From assembly GCF_011440305.1 (NCBI RefSeq), contig NZ_JAAOIW010000004.1, positions 310,001 to 374,000 on the forward strand: 64,000 nucleotides of DNA, given 5' to 3'. Below are positions 34,607-44,303 of the stretch, piece after piece; the first letter of the stretch is position 1; each line of letters opens with the position of its first letter. The translations under genes and the position numbers were made by a program. Below the pieces are notes generated by a model that did not search any database, was not told the origin of the DNA, and was given only the letters and a program-made list of their open reading frames with translations. Origin of the DNA: Paenibacillus agricola (GTDB taxonomy: Bacteria; Bacillota; Bacilli; Paenibacillales; NBRC-103111).

Positions 34607-35227
34607 TTAGGCTTGGAACCCCATCAACAAGAATAGCTGATCCTGCAACCATTTCACGTGTGCCGCCGTTTCATAAAGCTTGCTCCAGAACTTTGAAAGC
34701 ACCTTGGAGTCAACCGGTGAGGCCTGTGGTTGGTCATAACCTAGAAATTCGGCCATTTCCATAGCTCTTAGCATATGGTACCGATGGGTAATAATGACCG
34801 CAGTATGCCAGTTGTTCTGGCTCATCAATCGCTTGCTGAACCGTAAATTTTCATAAGTGTTGGTAGCCTTCTGTTCCATGACAATATGGGAATCCGGGAT
34901 ACCCCGTTCAATCAAATAGGCTCGCATGCCTTCTGCCTCTGAAAGATCAAACTCGGTGCGAGTCAGCCCTCCAGAAACAATAATGGAGCTTATTTTCCCT
35001 CCCTGAAATAGCACAACAGCACGCTCTAAACGCTCCTGTAAGGATGGGCTTGGTTGATTCTGCTTTAATGCAGAGCCTAGTACAATGCCAACATCACCAT
35101 CCGCTGAAGGGTTATCCGGGAATGTCTCCATCCGATATTGCAGCACAAGAACCCACAACAATCCCAATACAGCCAATAGGATACCAGCTCTTCGCATCCA
35201 CTTCCATGGTGTCCTTTTATTACTCAT
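34607..35227 (-). CDS. YdcF/SanA-like DUF218 membrane-anchored protein
   Basis: 206 residues. One membrane helix at ~12-31, then the DUF218 domain (~45-185): 'DVGIVLGSALKQNQPS', 'SIIVSGGLTRTEFDLSEAEGMRAYLIERGIP', 'EQKATNTYENLRFSKRLM' and 'AVIITHRYHMLRAMEMA'. SanA/YdcF proteins affect envelope integrity or bind AdoMet in some species; the reaction is not known. The start overlaps the stop of the upstream esterase gene by four bases, so they form an operon. Confidence 0.85.
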   Translation of the reverse strand: MSNKRTPWKWMRRAGILLAVLGLLWVLVLQYRMETFPDNPSADGDVGIVLGSALKQNQPSPSLQERLERAVVLFQGGKISSIIVSGGLTRTEFDLSEAEGMRAYLIERGIPDSHIVMEQKATNTYENLRFSKRLMSQNNWHTAVIITHRYHMLRAMEMAEFLGYDQPQASPVDSKVLSKFWSKLYETAAHVKWLQDQLFLLMGFQA

Positions 35228-35889
35228 TTAGTCAAAAATCGTTCCACAGAACGAAATACATCCTGAGCCCCAGGCTCAAGGCAAATCAAATGGCGTGCAT
35301 CCGCAAAAATCTCAAGCTGCTTCTCACCTTGTAGCTGTCGATATAAATATTGTGCGCTTTTGGGATGAATAATTCCATCCATTCCCCCTTGTGCAATCAA
35401 GGTTGGCACCTTGATTTGCGGTAATTCTGGGCGCATCTGCTTATTTAACGCAATAAATTGTTGGGTAGCTTTTAGAGGCGTCCTCTTGACCTTGCTCCAA
35501 TGAGCCCAATCATCCGTGCGAATTCTTCTCACTACATCCTTGACGAACCGTAAAGGGCTAAAATAATACACGGCCGCATTCAATAACACCAGCCTGCGAA
35601 TCGGAAAGCGGTTCGCTATATAAGCGGAGAGCAGCCCACCCATCGAAAAGCCCACCAGATCTATTTCTCCATACAAGGTCGTCAATCTGGAGGCTTCATC
35701 GGAAGCGGCAACAATCCACTCCTTCCATTGGGTTTGCCCTAATGATCGGAGATCAGATTCATGCCCGGGCAATGTAGGAACATGGCAAATTTCACCCAGA
35801 CTCGTTAAATGCTCGGCAAGTGGAGTTAGCTCATAAGGACCGCCAGTAAAGCCATGAAGCATTAGACAATGTCTGGATTCCATATGCAA
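35224..35889 (-). CDS. Alpha/beta hydrolase, carboxylesterase type
   Basis: 221 residues. 'LMLHGFTGGPYEL' (~9-21) gives the oxyanion HGF motif, 'GFSMGG' (~80) the nucleophile Ser, 'GGMDGIIHP' the acid Asp and 'DARHLICLE' the catalytic His. This is the pattern of Est30-like carboxylesterases of Geobacillus and monoacylglycerol lipases. Substrate unknown. It sits 25 bases after the cyclophilin gene and overlaps the ydcF-like gene. Confidence 0.85.
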   Translation of the reverse strand: MHMESRHCLMLHGFTGGPYELTPLAEHLTSLGEICHVPTLPGHESDLRSLGQTQWKEWIVAASDEASRLTTLYGEIDLVGFSMGGLLSAYIANRFPIRRLVLLNAAVYYFSPLRFVKDVVRRIRTDDWAHWSKVKRTPLKATQQFIALNKQMRPELPQIKVPTLIAQGGMDGIIHPKSAQYLYRQLQGEKQLEIFADARHLICLEPGAQDVFRSVERFLTK

Positions 35890-35914
35890 ACCACCTCTTT
35901 TAGATAAGTTCCCC

Positions 35915-36598
35915 TTACTTTTCTGCGATTGTTACGGTTTGAATGAACACTTTTTCAGTAGGTGTACTGCCTTTAACCGGTGTTGCTGCGATTTTTTTGA
36001 CAACATCCATACCTTCTACCACCTTACCAAAAATCGAGTAGTCTGGTTTTTGATCCAAATTGGCACAATCCGCACCTGAGCATATGAAAAATTGGCTGCC
36101 ATTCGTATTCGGTCCCGCATTTGCCATTGCCACGGTTCCTGGCTCATATTTGTAAGGGCTTTTCAGCTCATCCTCGAACATATAGCCCGGACCACCCGCA
36201 CCTGTGCCCAATGGGTCACCCGTTTGCACCATAAAGGTATCTATAATACGATGGAAAATAATATCGTTATAAAAGCCCTCTTTGGCTAAAAAGACAAAAT
36301 TATTAACCGTCTTAGGAGCATCCTTGGCATATAAATCGATCTTGATCGCACCTTTATTGGTTGTCACCGTTGCTTGATAATTTTTGGCAGTGTCAATGGC
36401 CATCGCAGGTGGAGTTGTCCAGCTTTTCTTGGCAGGAGCAGCAGGGCTACTGTTAGCCGGTGGTTGTGCGCTGCTAGCGGCAGGCGGGGTTGCTTGGTTT
36501 GCTGGCGGTTTACTTCCACAAGCCGATAGCATAAGTGTGCATACCACAGTAAGCGCGGCCCACTTGGCGATTTGAGTTACAGCTTTTAATTTCATCAT
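35915..36598 (-). CDS. Lipoprotein peptidyl-prolyl cis-trans isomerase, cyclophilin type
   Basis: 227 residues. Residues 1-28 are a lipoprotein signal ending in LSAC. An Ala/Pro-rich linker (~30-65) follows. The cyclophilin domain (~75-225) has 'IIFHRIIDTFMVQTGDP', 'GTVAMANAGPNTNGSQFFIC' and 'IFGKVVEGMDVV', with the catalytic Arg in FHRI. It would help fold secreted proteins at the outer face of the membrane. GGAGG lies before two adjacent ATGs (36598 or 36595). It has its own promoter at 36648-36676. Confidence 0.92.
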   Translation of the reverse strand: MMKLKAVTQIAKWAALTVVCTLMLSACGSKPPANQATPPAASSAQPPANSSPAAPAKKSWTTPPAMAIDTAKNYQATVTTNKGAIKIDLYAKDAPKTVNNFVFLAKEGFYNDIIFHRIIDTFMVQTGDPLGTGAGGPGYMFEDELKSPYKYEPGTVAMANAGPNTNGSQFFICSGADCANLDQKPDYSIFGKVVEGMDVVKKIAATPVKGSTPTEKVFIQTVTIAEK

Positions 36599-36647
36599 TG
36601 TTTCCTCCATATTTCTCTACTTGTATTTTTGGGAACACCCCAATCGT

Positions 36648-36676
36648 ATTATACTACGACCTGGTACCTATAACAA
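36648..36676 (-). promoter_or_regulatory. Promoter of the cyclophilin gene
   Basis: On the minus strand TTGTTA (36671-36676) and a perfect TATAAT (36648-36653) are 17 bases apart, 50 bases before the start codon. Confidence 0.7.
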
Positions 36677-36730
36677 AGACTACGAAGGAAGCACACCGAA
36701 GGATCGACGAGGTGGCAGATAGTGACAAAC

Positions 36731-36774
36731 TAAAAACCCCCACCTCGCAGAGCTATCAAGGTTCACGAAGTGGG
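36731..36774 (-). terminator. Terminator upstream of the cyclophilin promoter
   Basis: On the minus strand CCCACTTCG pairs with CGAGGTGGG (one G-T pair), followed by GGTTTTTAG. No minus-strand gene lies directly before it. Confidence 0.7.
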
Positions 36775-36878
36775 AATATCATATTATGCAAGCTGATATT
36801 GATGAGCTTCTATAGCGTGCGTGGTAGGTTACATGGGCAGATGGGCCTTTTGTACCCGCTCCAAGCTTCAGAAAGCGA

Positions 36879-36922
36879 AAAAGCCTCCAATACCACAGTA
36901 AAGTGGAGTTGGAGGCTTTTTT
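36879..36922. terminator. Bidirectional terminator
   Basis: GCCTCCAA pairs with TTGGAGGC, with CCAC and GTGG inside. Six T follow on the plus strand and five on the minus strand. On the minus strand it could end the PBP transcript 310 bases downstream of the gene. Confidence 0.85.
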
Positions 36923-37233
36923 GATTGTATAAGCACCATAGTCACTGCTTAGGATTAGGAAAGGTGGAGCTCATCGAATTCACGCTGACCAATGCCAACT
37001 CACAAGAACGCAGGGTTTCGATTCAGGCTTCGATTTAACTGGAAATCCTCCCGTTTTTCAAGTTTGAATAAGTTTTAATATCGATATAAAAGGGGAAAAT
37101 CCTGCTAATTTGCCTCCTTTTCGAAATCCCCTCTAATTGGGCTTGAATGAACAGGATTTTGTCCAGATAATTGGATAAAAAGATCGTTTGGTGTAGGATT
37201 AACTGGAGGTTTTCCAGCTTCTCTACAAGATGA

Positions 37234-40128
37234 TTAACGTGTAACATTATTAATGGTACCTGTAGTCCCTGTTCCCGCCGGTGTTGTTGTGTTCTGCTGT
37301 TGTGGAGAGCTAGTGCTTGCTCCATTAGTAGGTGTCGTGCCCGTAGGCGGCACCGTCCCTGGCGTTGCCCCAGTGCCCGGCGTGGTGACCGTCCCCGGCG
37401 TCGTTCCCGTCCCTGGCGTTGTACCCGTACCCGGCGTCGTTCCCGTACCTGGCGTTGTACCAGTACCCGGCGTCGTTCCCGTACCTGGCGTTGTACCAGT
37501 ACCCGGCGTCGTTCCCGTACCAGGTGTCGTACCAGTACCCGGCGTCGTTCCCGTACCCGGCGTCGTTCCCGTACCAGGTGTCGTTCCCGTACCCGGTGTC
37601 GTTCCCGTACCCGGCGTCGTTCCCGTACCAGGTGTCGTTCCCGTACCCGGCGTCGTTCCCGTACCAGGTTTCGTTCCCGTACCCGGCGTCGTTCCCGTAC
37701 CAGGTGTCGTCCCCGTACCCGGCGTCGTTCCCGTACCTGGCGTTGTACCAGTACCTGGCGTTGTCCCGCTGCCCGGGGTTGTTCCCGTCCCTGGCGTTGT
37801 CCCGCTGCCCGGCGTCGTTCCTGTCCCTGGCGTCGTTCCCGTTCCTGGCGCATTATCCGCAGGCACTGCCACGGTCACAGGCGAGGATTGATCTCCAGCC
37901 TTGTTCGTTTTCGCATCAAAAGGCACTACAATATATTGGTAAGTTTCCCCCGGCTTCACCAAATAATCCTTAACTTCCGTTGCCGGTGTAGCTATCATAG
38001 GCTCCTGCGGATAGTCCTTATCCTTGTCCCCTTTTCGGAACAATTGATAAGTTACGCCTTCACCCACTGCGGACCAGCTTAGCAAAACGGTTCGCGAATT
38101 CTTGTCATACTCACCTTTGATTTCACTCACATTAGTTGGTGCTGGTGCTACTGGTTCAGGCTTTACCAAATCTGGCACGCCCTCCGGTTTCACAAATTTC
38201 GTCATCGGTACCTTTGCCAAAGCCTTTTGCATAACCTCCTTGAAAATAACGGCAGCACTGCCGCTGCTCATGGTCACATAATGCTTGGCATCGGATTTAT
38301 CAAAGCCTATCCAAACAGCCGCGCTCCATTCCGGCGTATAACCGGTGAACCAAAGGTCACGATTGTATTTCTCTAGACCTTTAATAACGGTTTGTGTCGA
38401 TCCGGTTTTACCCGCTACGGGACGCTCGAATTTCGCCGCTGTGCCTGTCCCTCCCGGCTCTACAACGCTTTGCATCAGCAGCGTCATATAGTAGGCGGTT
38501 TTAGCGCTCATCGCAGGTGTACCGCGTTCCTGCTTAAACTCTTGAAGCACAACCCCTTCATCATCCACAATTTTCACAATCGAATGGGTGGTGTTCAGGT
38601 AACCATTATTGCCAAAAGCACCATAAGCCGTTGCCATTTGTAAAGGGGAAGCTCCCTTAGTCATCCCACCCAGCGAGATTGCCAAGTTATTATCCTTGCC
38701 CGCCTCAAAAGGAATACCTAGCTTGGAGGCGAAGTCCATCCCGGTTTTCACTTTAATTTCATTAAATAACCAGACTGCTGGTGCATTGATCGATTTTCTC
38801 ACGGCTTCAAACATGTCTACCTCGCCTCGATAAACACCATCATAGTTGCGTGGGGCATAGCCGTTATAATTGCGTTCATTATCCTGCAGCATGCTGTAAG
38901 GTGTATATTTGCCACTCTCAATCGCTGGTGCATAAATCAATAGCGGTTTAATGGAGGAGCCCGGCTGCTGCGGAATAACCGCACGGTTCAGACCCGTTTG
39001 CACATAATTACGTCCCCCAATAATGCCTACTAAGCCACCATCCTTATGGTTAACAATTGCCATTGCACCTTGCATTTTTTGCTCGGGGCCATCCTTTTGA
39101 AAAAATTTATCGTTGGCAAAGGTTTGCTCCATAATTTTCTGGGCATTGGCATCCATCGTCGTATAGATTTTATAGCCCCTACGAAGCAATTGATCCTCAG
39201 GAATTCCATACATGTTCTCGGCTTCACTAATTACATAATCGATAAAGGTTAAATAATCCTTATTCCCTGTTGCTGCCGGAGCTTCATAATCAACTTCAGC
39301 AGCCTCGGCTCTTTCGGCCTCAGTAATATACCCCTGATCGGTCATCAGCCGTAGGACAACAGCGCGACGCTCCTTTGATTTTTCGGGATTAGCAATCGGA
39401 TTGTATACACTAGGCGCCTTGGGGATCGCTGCCAAAGTAGCCATTTGCCATATTTGCAGCTCCTGCAGGTTCGAGACGCCAAAGTACCTTTTTGCCGCAG
39501 CCTTCACGCCAAATGTCCGGTTACCAAAAAAGATCCGGTTTACATATAGCTCCAATATTTGATCCTTTGTGCGCTGGTCCTCCAAAGCAACCGCAATGGA
39601 CATTTCCGTTGCTTTACGGAAGAAGGTTTTATCGTTATTTAAAAACATATTTTTGGCAACCTGCTGCGTAATGGTGCTGCCACCTTCAACAGCACTGCGA
39701 GCGACCACATCCTTAACCAAAGCGCGTCCAATCCCCATGAAATCGACACCTGTATGCTGCTCAAATCGACGATCCTCCGTGGCTATAAAAGCCTTCTGCA
39801 GCTTAAGAGGAATTTCATCAATCTTGACGATTTCACGATTATCCGCCTCACGGTACAGAACAGCCACTTCGGCTTCCTTATTATCGTAAATATGGGAGGC
39901 CTCATCCATATCCAATTTATCTATATTTGCTGCCAGTATTTTGTTGCCGTTAATAATAATCGCGATATAAACGCCTAAGGCACATATGATGCCGAGCACT
40001 GCCGTGACAAAAGCAAACATGAAAAGCTTTCCAATGCTAAACTTCTTTTTTTTCTTGCCTGGAGGCTTTTTAACCGTTGTTTTAGTTGTAGTTGATTTTA
40101 TTGGTGTCGGTTTTTTGTCAGTTGCCAT
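37234..40128 (-). CDS. Class A penicillin-binding protein (PBP1A) with fibronectin III domain and repeat tail
   Basis: 964 residues. A Lys-rich cytoplasmic tail and one membrane helix (~32-60) come first. The glycosyltransferase domain (~85-265) has '[15 protein letters not shown]' and '[12 protein letters not shown]'. The transpeptidase domain (~330-640) has the SxxK ('GSSIKPLL'), SxN ('KSINAP') and KTG ('GKTGSTQ') motifs. A fibronectin type III domain (~690-780) follows, then about 27 copies of TGTTPG and a Gln/Thr-rich end. It polymerises and crosslinks peptidoglycan. The catalytic parts look intact; the tail probably crosses or binds the wall (inference). Confidence 0.95.
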   Translation of the reverse strand: MATDKKPTPIKSTTTKTTVKKPPGKKKKKFSIGKLFMFAFVTAVLGIICALGVYIAIIINGNKILAANIDKLDMDEASHIYDNKEAEVAVLYREADNREIVKIDEIPLKLQKAFIATEDRRFEQHTGVDFMGIGRALVKDVVARSAVEGGSTITQQVAKNMFLNNDKTFFRKATEMSIAVALEDQRTKDQILELYVNRIFFGNRTFGVKAAAKRYFGVSNLQELQIWQMATLAAIPKAPSVYNPIANPEKSKERRAVVLRLMTDQGYITEAERAEAAEVDYEAPAATGNKDYLTFIDYVISEAENMYGIPEDQLLRRGYKIYTTMDANAQKIMEQTFANDKFFQKDGPEQKMQGAMAIVNHKDGGLVGIIGGRNYVQTGLNRAVIPQQPGSSIKPLLIYAPAIESGKYTPYSMLQDNERNYNGYAPRNYDGVYRGEVDMFEAVRKSINAPAVWLFNEIKVKTGMDFASKLGIPFEAGKDNNLAISLGGMTKGASPLQMATAYGAFGNNGYLNTTHSIVKIVDDEGVVLQEFKQERGTPAMSAKTAYYMTLLMQSVVEPGGTGTAAKFERPVAGKTGSTQTVIKGLEKYNRDLWFTGYTPEWSAAVWIGFDKSDAKHYVTMSSGSAAVIFKEVMQKALAKVPMTKFVKPEGVPDLVKPEPVAPAPTNVSEIKGEYDKNSRTVLLSWSAVGEGVTYQLFRKGDKDKDYPQEPMIATPATEVKDYLVKPGETYQYIVVPFDAKTNKAGDQSSPVTVAVPADNAPGTGTTPGTGTTPGSGTTPGTGTTPGSGTTPGTGTTPGTGTTPGTGTTPGTGTTPGTGTKPGTGTTPGTGTTPGTGTTPGTGTTPGTGTTPGTGTTPGTGTTPGTGTTPGTGTTPGTGTTPGTGTTPGTGTTPGTGTTPGTGTTPGTGTTPGTVTTPGTGATPGTVPPTGTTPTNGASTSSPQQQNTTTPAGTGTTGTINNVTR
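37352..37849. repeat. 18-base tandem repeat in the PBP gene, about 27 copies
   Basis: Units such as GGCGTCGTTCCCGTACCC (plus strand) encode TGTTPG on the minus strand. Copies differ mostly at silent positions; a few change Thr to Ser, Lys, Val or Ala. The repeat opens long false frames on both strands. Slippage could alter the tail length. Confidence 0.95.
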
Positions 40129-40159
40129 CCTCTGCCACCCCTATTCTCTCTTTAACAGT

Positions 40160-40188
40160 AAAAGAACAACCCTAACGGATCGGGTTGC
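40160..40188 (-). terminator. Terminator of hfq
   Basis: On the minus strand GCAACCC pairs with GGGTTGT around a 9-base loop, and the tail is TCTTTT. It separates hfq from the PBP gene. Confidence 0.75.
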
Positions 40189-40259
40189 TCTCAATAGTTT
40201 ATTATATTCAATATGACGTTATATCTGCATAAAAGGTTGCTCTCCATAAGCAGATAAAG

Positions 40260-40505
40260 TTAGCTGTCCGAACCGTGGTCTGTTTGTTGCATTAACGAAA
40301 CGGAACGTTGTGGTGTAAAGGTCGAAATCGCGTGCTTATAAACCATTTGCTGGCGGCCTTCGCTATCAATAATAATGGTAAAATTATCGAACGCACGTAT
40401 GACCCCACGGATCTGAAACCCATTGGTCAGATAGACGGTAACCGGAATGTTTTCCTTGCGCAATTGGTTCAAAAAAGTGTCCTGAATATTAATTGATTTA
40501 TTCAT
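40260..40505 (-). CDS. hfq: RNA chaperone Hfq
   Basis: 81 residues. Sm1 motif region ('[24 protein letters not shown]', ~19-42) and Sm2 'YKHAIST' (~56-62, the YKHAI signature) are both clear. It forms a hexameric ring that binds small RNAs and mRNAs. The acidic/polar C-terminal tail is short, as in other Firmicutes. It follows miaA by 19 bases, the standard miaA-hfq order, and ends in a terminator. Confidence 0.97.
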   Translation of the reverse strand: MNKSINIQDTFLNQLRKENIPVTVYLTNGFQIRGVIRAFDNFTIIIDSEGRQQMVYKHAISTFTPQRSVSLMQQTDHGSDS

Positions 40506-40524
40506 CTTGGGCCCCCTTGTAGGT

Positions 40525-41508
40525 TTAACGTTCGATTGTAAACTTATCTGCTATTATAGCATGAACTGCATCGTATTGGGCATCAGAATTTGCCTGCCCA
40601 TCCATATCTACCCACTGAATATCCTTCATGTGGCGAAACCAGGATAGCTGGCGTTTGGCGAATCGGCGGGTGTCTCGTTTCAACAATACCACCGTTTCTT
40701 CCCAGTTCGTCTTGCCTTCCATAAAATCAATAATTTCCTTGTAGCCAAGTCCCTGCATCGATATGTATGGCTTGCCATACCCTTGGTTTACGAGCTGCTT
40801 TACCTCAGCAACCAAGCCTTCCTGAAGCATGAGCTCAACACGTTCTTCTATACGTTTATATAGCAAAGCTCTATCCATTGTCAATCCAACGATACATAGT
40901 TCGTAGGGAGACTCTTTTTTCTGTACCTTCAACCGCTCAGACAGCCGTTCACCTGTCAGATGAAATAATTCCAAGGCCCGAATAATTCGCCGTTGGTCAT
41001 TTGGATGCAAGCGCTCCGCACTTTCCGGATCTACAAGCCTGAGCTTCTCCAAAAGCGCTTCAGCGCCGAATTGCTCTGCAAACTGCTGCTGGGCTTCACG
41101 AAATGGCTCATCAGAGCCTGATTCGCTGAATTGGTAATCGTAGCAAACCGATTCCACATAAAGCCCAGTGCCACCTACGATAAAAGGCAGCTTGCCCCGG
41201 CTATGAATGTCAAGGATCAGCTGGCGCACCGTTTCCTGAAACTCAGCAACTGAAAAAGGATGATCGGGATTATGGATATCAATCATGTGGTGAGGAACAA
41301 GCTGCCGCTCCTCTTTTGTTGCCTTGGCTGTACCAATGTCCATGCCGCGATACACTTGCATGGAATCCCCGGAAATAATTTCCGCGTTCCATGCCGCAGC
41401 AAGCTTTAGACTCAGCCCGGTTTTGCCAACCGCTGTGGGTCCTACCAGCACTAGCAATTGGGGCTTTGAAAAATCTTGCCGCTTAGCTGGATCTTGTTGT
41501 GTTATCAC
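40525..41508 (-). CDS. miaA: tRNA dimethylallyltransferase MiaA
   Basis: 327 residues. P-loop '[11 protein letters not shown]' (~23-33), '[18 protein letters not shown]' (~45-62) and '[14 protein letters not shown]' are the diagnostic motifs. It adds a dimethylallyl group to A37 of tRNAs that read codons beginning with U. Start is GTG at 41508, overlapping the methyltransferase stop by four bases (GTGATAA), with GGAG 10 bases upstream. Confidence 0.96.
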   Translation of the reverse strand: MITQQDPAKRQDFSKPQLLVLVGPTAVGKTGLSLKLAAAWNAEIISGDSMQVYRGMDIGTAKATKEERQLVPHHMIDIHNPDHPFSVAEFQETVRQLILDIHSRGKLPFIVGGTGLYVESVCYDYQFSESGSDEPFREAQQQFAEQFGAEALLEKLRLVDPESAERLHPNDQRRIIRALELFHLTGERLSERLKVQKKESPYELCIVGLTMDRALLYKRIEERVELMLQEGLVAEVKQLVNQGYGKPYISMQGLGYKEIIDFMEGKTNWEETVVLLKRDTRRFAKRQLSWFRHMKDIQWVDMDGQANSDAQYDAVHAIIADKFTIER

Positions 41509-42302
41509 AATGTTATCACTCCGTAAGCTATTTTCGTGGTGGAACGCTTAACTGCTGCAAAGCCCAAGCGAGCAAATTCCCCACTGTCCCGATGCTCCTT
41601 CAAGATGATAACACGCTTCGCAACTCGCCTAGCCTCTAAGATCGTTAGTTCTGTAACCGCCCTAGGATCGGCAAGAAACCGGATGGCACTAATCGAGCTG
41701 GATTCATGGATCGGCTTGCGAAACATAGGATCCAGATACACAATATCATAGCTGTTATCTGGCTGCTTTTGCAAATAGTCGTAATGGTCTGCCTGTACAA
41801 CCTCAATCCGGCGCATTGCCTCATCCATGCCAGGCACTTCAGAGTGATACATGCCCAAACCATGCTTAAGCACCAGATAAGGGATAATTCGACTCTCTAG
41901 AGCAGTCACTTGTCCATTACCCTGAGTAGCAAAAGAATAAACAAGCGCATCAGAGCCCAGCCCTGCTGTACAGTCAAGAATCCGGTCACCTGCTTGGATC
42001 GCAGAGAGCTCCATTAGGGGGTCATGCTCTCCGTTAATTAACCTTTTAATGCGAATCGCAGCTGTGCTTGGATGGAAAAATAACACAGGCTGATGCTCCT
42101 GATAATACTCTATCCGCTCGCGTGAAACAAGCATGATATCGGAATCGCTATACCGTTGGCGAAGTCTTGGCAAGGAAAACTGCTTCCGCTCCACAAGCCG
42201 AACAGCCATCTGAGAGCCATCAAGCTGTTTAAGTTGTCCAGAAAGCGCTAAGGCAGCTTCCCATTGCTCAGGCTGAGGGTCGTAAGAGGTCGTTATGAGC
42301 AC
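41505..42302 (-). CDS. RsmJ-like class I SAM-dependent methyltransferase
   Basis: 265 residues. 'ILDCTAGLGSDALVYSF' (~108-124) is the AdoMet-binding glycine loop, 'TALES' the acidic residue after strand 2, and 'IVYLDPMF' (~190) replaces the NPPY-type motif. This pattern is found in the RsmJ/YhiQ family that methylates G1516 of 16S rRNA in E. coli; whether this member has that target is not known. The GTG start abuts the mutL stop (TAAGTG) and the stop overlaps the miaA start, so translation is coupled. Confidence 0.82.
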   Translation of the reverse strand: MLITTSYDPQPEQWEAALALSGQLKQLDGSQMAVRLVERKQFSLPRLRQRYSDSDIMLVSRERIEYYQEHQPVLFFHPSTAAIRIKRLINGEHDPLMELSAIQAGDRILDCTAGLGSDALVYSFATQGNGQVTALESRIIPYLVLKHGLGMYHSEVPGMDEAMRRIEVVQADHYDYLQKQPDNSYDIVYLDPMFRKPIHESSSISAIRFLADPRAVTELTILEARRVAKRVIILKEHRDSGEFARLGFAAVKRSTTKIAYGVITL

Positions 42303-44282
42303 TTACATCACCCTTTTGAATAGTTTTTCTAGCTCGTAGGTCGAAAAGCTGATCAGGATCGGCCGCCCATGAGGACATGTATAAGGATTATGGCAGGCAG
42401 CCAAGCGATCAAGCAAAGCTTCCATTTCATTGGTACGCATGCTTTGGTTCGCTTTTATCGAAGCTTTGCAAGAGCACATAATCGCCGCCTTTTCGCGCAG
42501 CTTGCCCATATGGATGCTTTTACGCTCCGATAATAGCCAGTCGCTCATCTCTTCAATTAGCGCTTTCTCCTCACCGTCTGGAAACCAGTGCGGATAGGCT
42601 CTTACCAAATAAGCATTACCCCCAAAAGGCTCTACATATACACCAGCTTGCTCCAGCAACGGTAGCTTATCCTTGATCCGTTCTGCATCGGACGGTGTGA
42701 ATTCCAGCGTAATTGGCACTAGCAGCTCTTGGCTGGCTTCTGCCGGGTTGCCGAATTTCTCAAAATAGTATTCATAATTGATCCGCTCATGCGCAGCATG
42801 CTGGTCAATTAAGAACAAGCCCTCCTCGTTCTGGGCTATGATATAAGTGCCATGCATTTGCCCGATAGGCGACAGCTTTGGAAACGAAGGCAGCGAGGGT
42901 GCTGCCTTCTGGTCGTCTACAGCCAACGAACGCATCAAGGCTTCATTGGCTGCTGCCTGATCCTTAAAGCTAACCCTTGTATGAGGTCCAGCATCACGGG
43001 AACCGTCCTGGTAGCCACGCGAGCTGTCTCCGGTACTGCCAGCCCCTGATGAAGAATAAGACGATACTGATGGCGATGATAAGGGCGCTGGCGACTTGGC
43101 ACTTGGTGCTGCATTAGCATAGCTGTTGGCGAATGTCCCATCGGCAGGTTTATTTTCCCTATTCGAATAGGAGCGGTCATTTCCAACCGAAGGGGTCGTC
43201 CGTTCAGGCGGAACCGAACGATACAGCTCCAATTGCTCCTGGATAACATCGGGTGCTTTCGATTTGGCAGGAGCTCCTCCAGACGGGATCAGCACCTGCT
43301 GGTTCAGCACATTCCTGACCTGCTCTTCAACGAATTGAATCAGCTCCTGCTCCTTGCTAAAACGAACCTCCAGCTTGGCCGGATGGACATTGACATCAAC
43401 AATAGTCGGATCCATCGTAATATGAATCGCTGCAACAGGGAACCTGTTAATCGGCAAAAAGGTATGATAGCCTTGCAGCAGCGCATGGATCAAGGTGTAA
43501 TTACGAATATACCGTCCGTTAATAAAGGTTGAGATGCCATGGCGGTTAGCCCTTGTCGTCTCCGGCTTGCTAATAAAGCCGCTGATTCCATAATCCAATT
43601 GCTCGCCTTGGATGGGCAGCATCGTTTTGGCAACGGTAGTTCCATAAATCGCTGCAATAACACCCAGCATATCACCATTACCCAGCGTCTGGATCAAGGT
43701 GCTCCCATTATGCTTAACTGTAAAAGCGATCTCTGGATGCGCCAGCGAAAGCCTGTACATATAATCCGATACATGCCCAAGCTCGGTTTGCACCGTCTTC
43801 ATATATTTCAGCCTTGCTGGTGTATTATAGAACAGGTCACGCACCTGGATATCCGTGCCACGACCGGCTGCTGTATCCTCTGATGCTTTGACCGTGCCGC
43901 CTTCAATCACGAAGCGATGGCCTAGCCCGCTTGAATCAGTAGCTGTTATCACTGTTACCTTGGCTACGGCAGCAATACTGGGCAATGCCTCTCCTCGAAA
44001 CCCAAGCGTGCGAATCGAGAACAAGTCCTGGCTGCTCACAATCTTACTTGTGGCATGGCGATAAAAGGCGGCTTCGCAATCCTCGGGTACCATCCCCGAG
44101 CCATTATCGCTAACTCTTATAAGTCCGAGTCCTCCGTCCTCGATTGCTACATCGATTCGGGTGCTGCCGGCATCCACTGCATTTTCTACAAGCTCCTTGA
44201 CGACAGAGGAAGGACGCTCAACCACTTCCCCTGCTGCAATCTGGTTGGCAATATGTTCATCGAGTATTTTGATTATTCCCAT
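42303..44282 (-). CDS. mutL: DNA mismatch repair protein MutL
   Basis: 659 residues. The GHKL ATPase domain has 'ELVENAVDAGSTRI', 'DNGSGM' and 'GFRGEALPSI'. A long linker (~360-450) is rich in Ser, Ala and Pro. The C-terminal domain carries the endonuclease motif 'DQHAAHERINYE', with 'SCKASIK' and 'CPHGRP', so this MutL should nick DNA, as expected in bacteria that lack MutH. AGGAG lies 9 bases before the ATG. It is separated from mutS by the CtpA-like gene. Confidence 0.97.
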   Translation of the reverse strand: MGIIKILDEHIANQIAAGEVVERPSSVVKELVENAVDAGSTRIDVAIEDGGLGLIRVSDNGSGMVPEDCEAAFYRHATSKIVSSQDLFSIRTLGFRGEALPSIAAVAKVTVITATDSSGLGHRFVIEGGTVKASEDTAAGRGTDIQVRDLFYNTPARLKYMKTVQTELGHVSDYMYRLSLAHPEIAFTVKHNGSTLIQTLGNGDMLGVIAAIYGTTVAKTMLPIQGEQLDYGISGFISKPETTRANRHGISTFINGRYIRNYTLIHALLQGYHTFLPINRFPVAAIHITMDPTIVDVNVHPAKLEVRFSKEQELIQFVEEQVRNVLNQQVLIPSGGAPAKSKAPDVIQEQLELYRSVPPERTTPSVGNDRSYSNRENKPADGTFANSYANAAPSAKSPAPLSSPSVSSYSSSGAGSTGDSSRGYQDGSRDAGPHTRVSFKDQAAANEALMRSLAVDDQKAAPSLPSFPKLSPIGQMHGTYIIAQNEEGLFLIDQHAAHERINYEYYFEKFGNPAEASQELLVPITLEFTPSDAERIKDKLPLLEQAGVYVEPFGGNAYLVRAYPHWFPDGEEKALIEEMSDWLLSERKSIHMGKLREKAAIMCSCKASIKANQSMRTNEMEALLDRLAACHNPYTCPHGRPILISFSTYELEKLFKRVM

Positions 44283-44303
44283 AGCCCGATACTCCTATCT
44301 CAC

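Larger units (their letters stand above)
36677..37233. other. Intergenic stretch with two terminators between the PBP and cyclophilin genes
   Basis: No supported protein gene. It holds the hairpins at 36731-36774 and 36879-36922. The 104 bases between them have some self-complementarity (for example AAGCT...AGCTT) and could be a short RNA. A weak GGGGA...TCCCC hairpin lies near 37092-37132. Confidence 0.4.

Noticed and set aside
36598-36924. 108-codon plus-strand frame running into the terminator at 36879-36922
   Set aside because: No ribosome-binding site, no family features, and it runs over the cyclophilin promoter on the other strand.
37352-37849. CRISPR-like array
   Set aside because: The units are contiguous 18-base repeats with no unique spacers and encode a peptide repeat.
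37035-38082. Several long frames on both strands over the PBP repeat (Arg-rich, PGVVPV-type and YPASF-type products)
   Set aside because: They arise because an 18-base repeat without stop codons stays open in other frames. Their products are low-complexity and lack ribosome-binding sites; the PBP frame explains the DNA.
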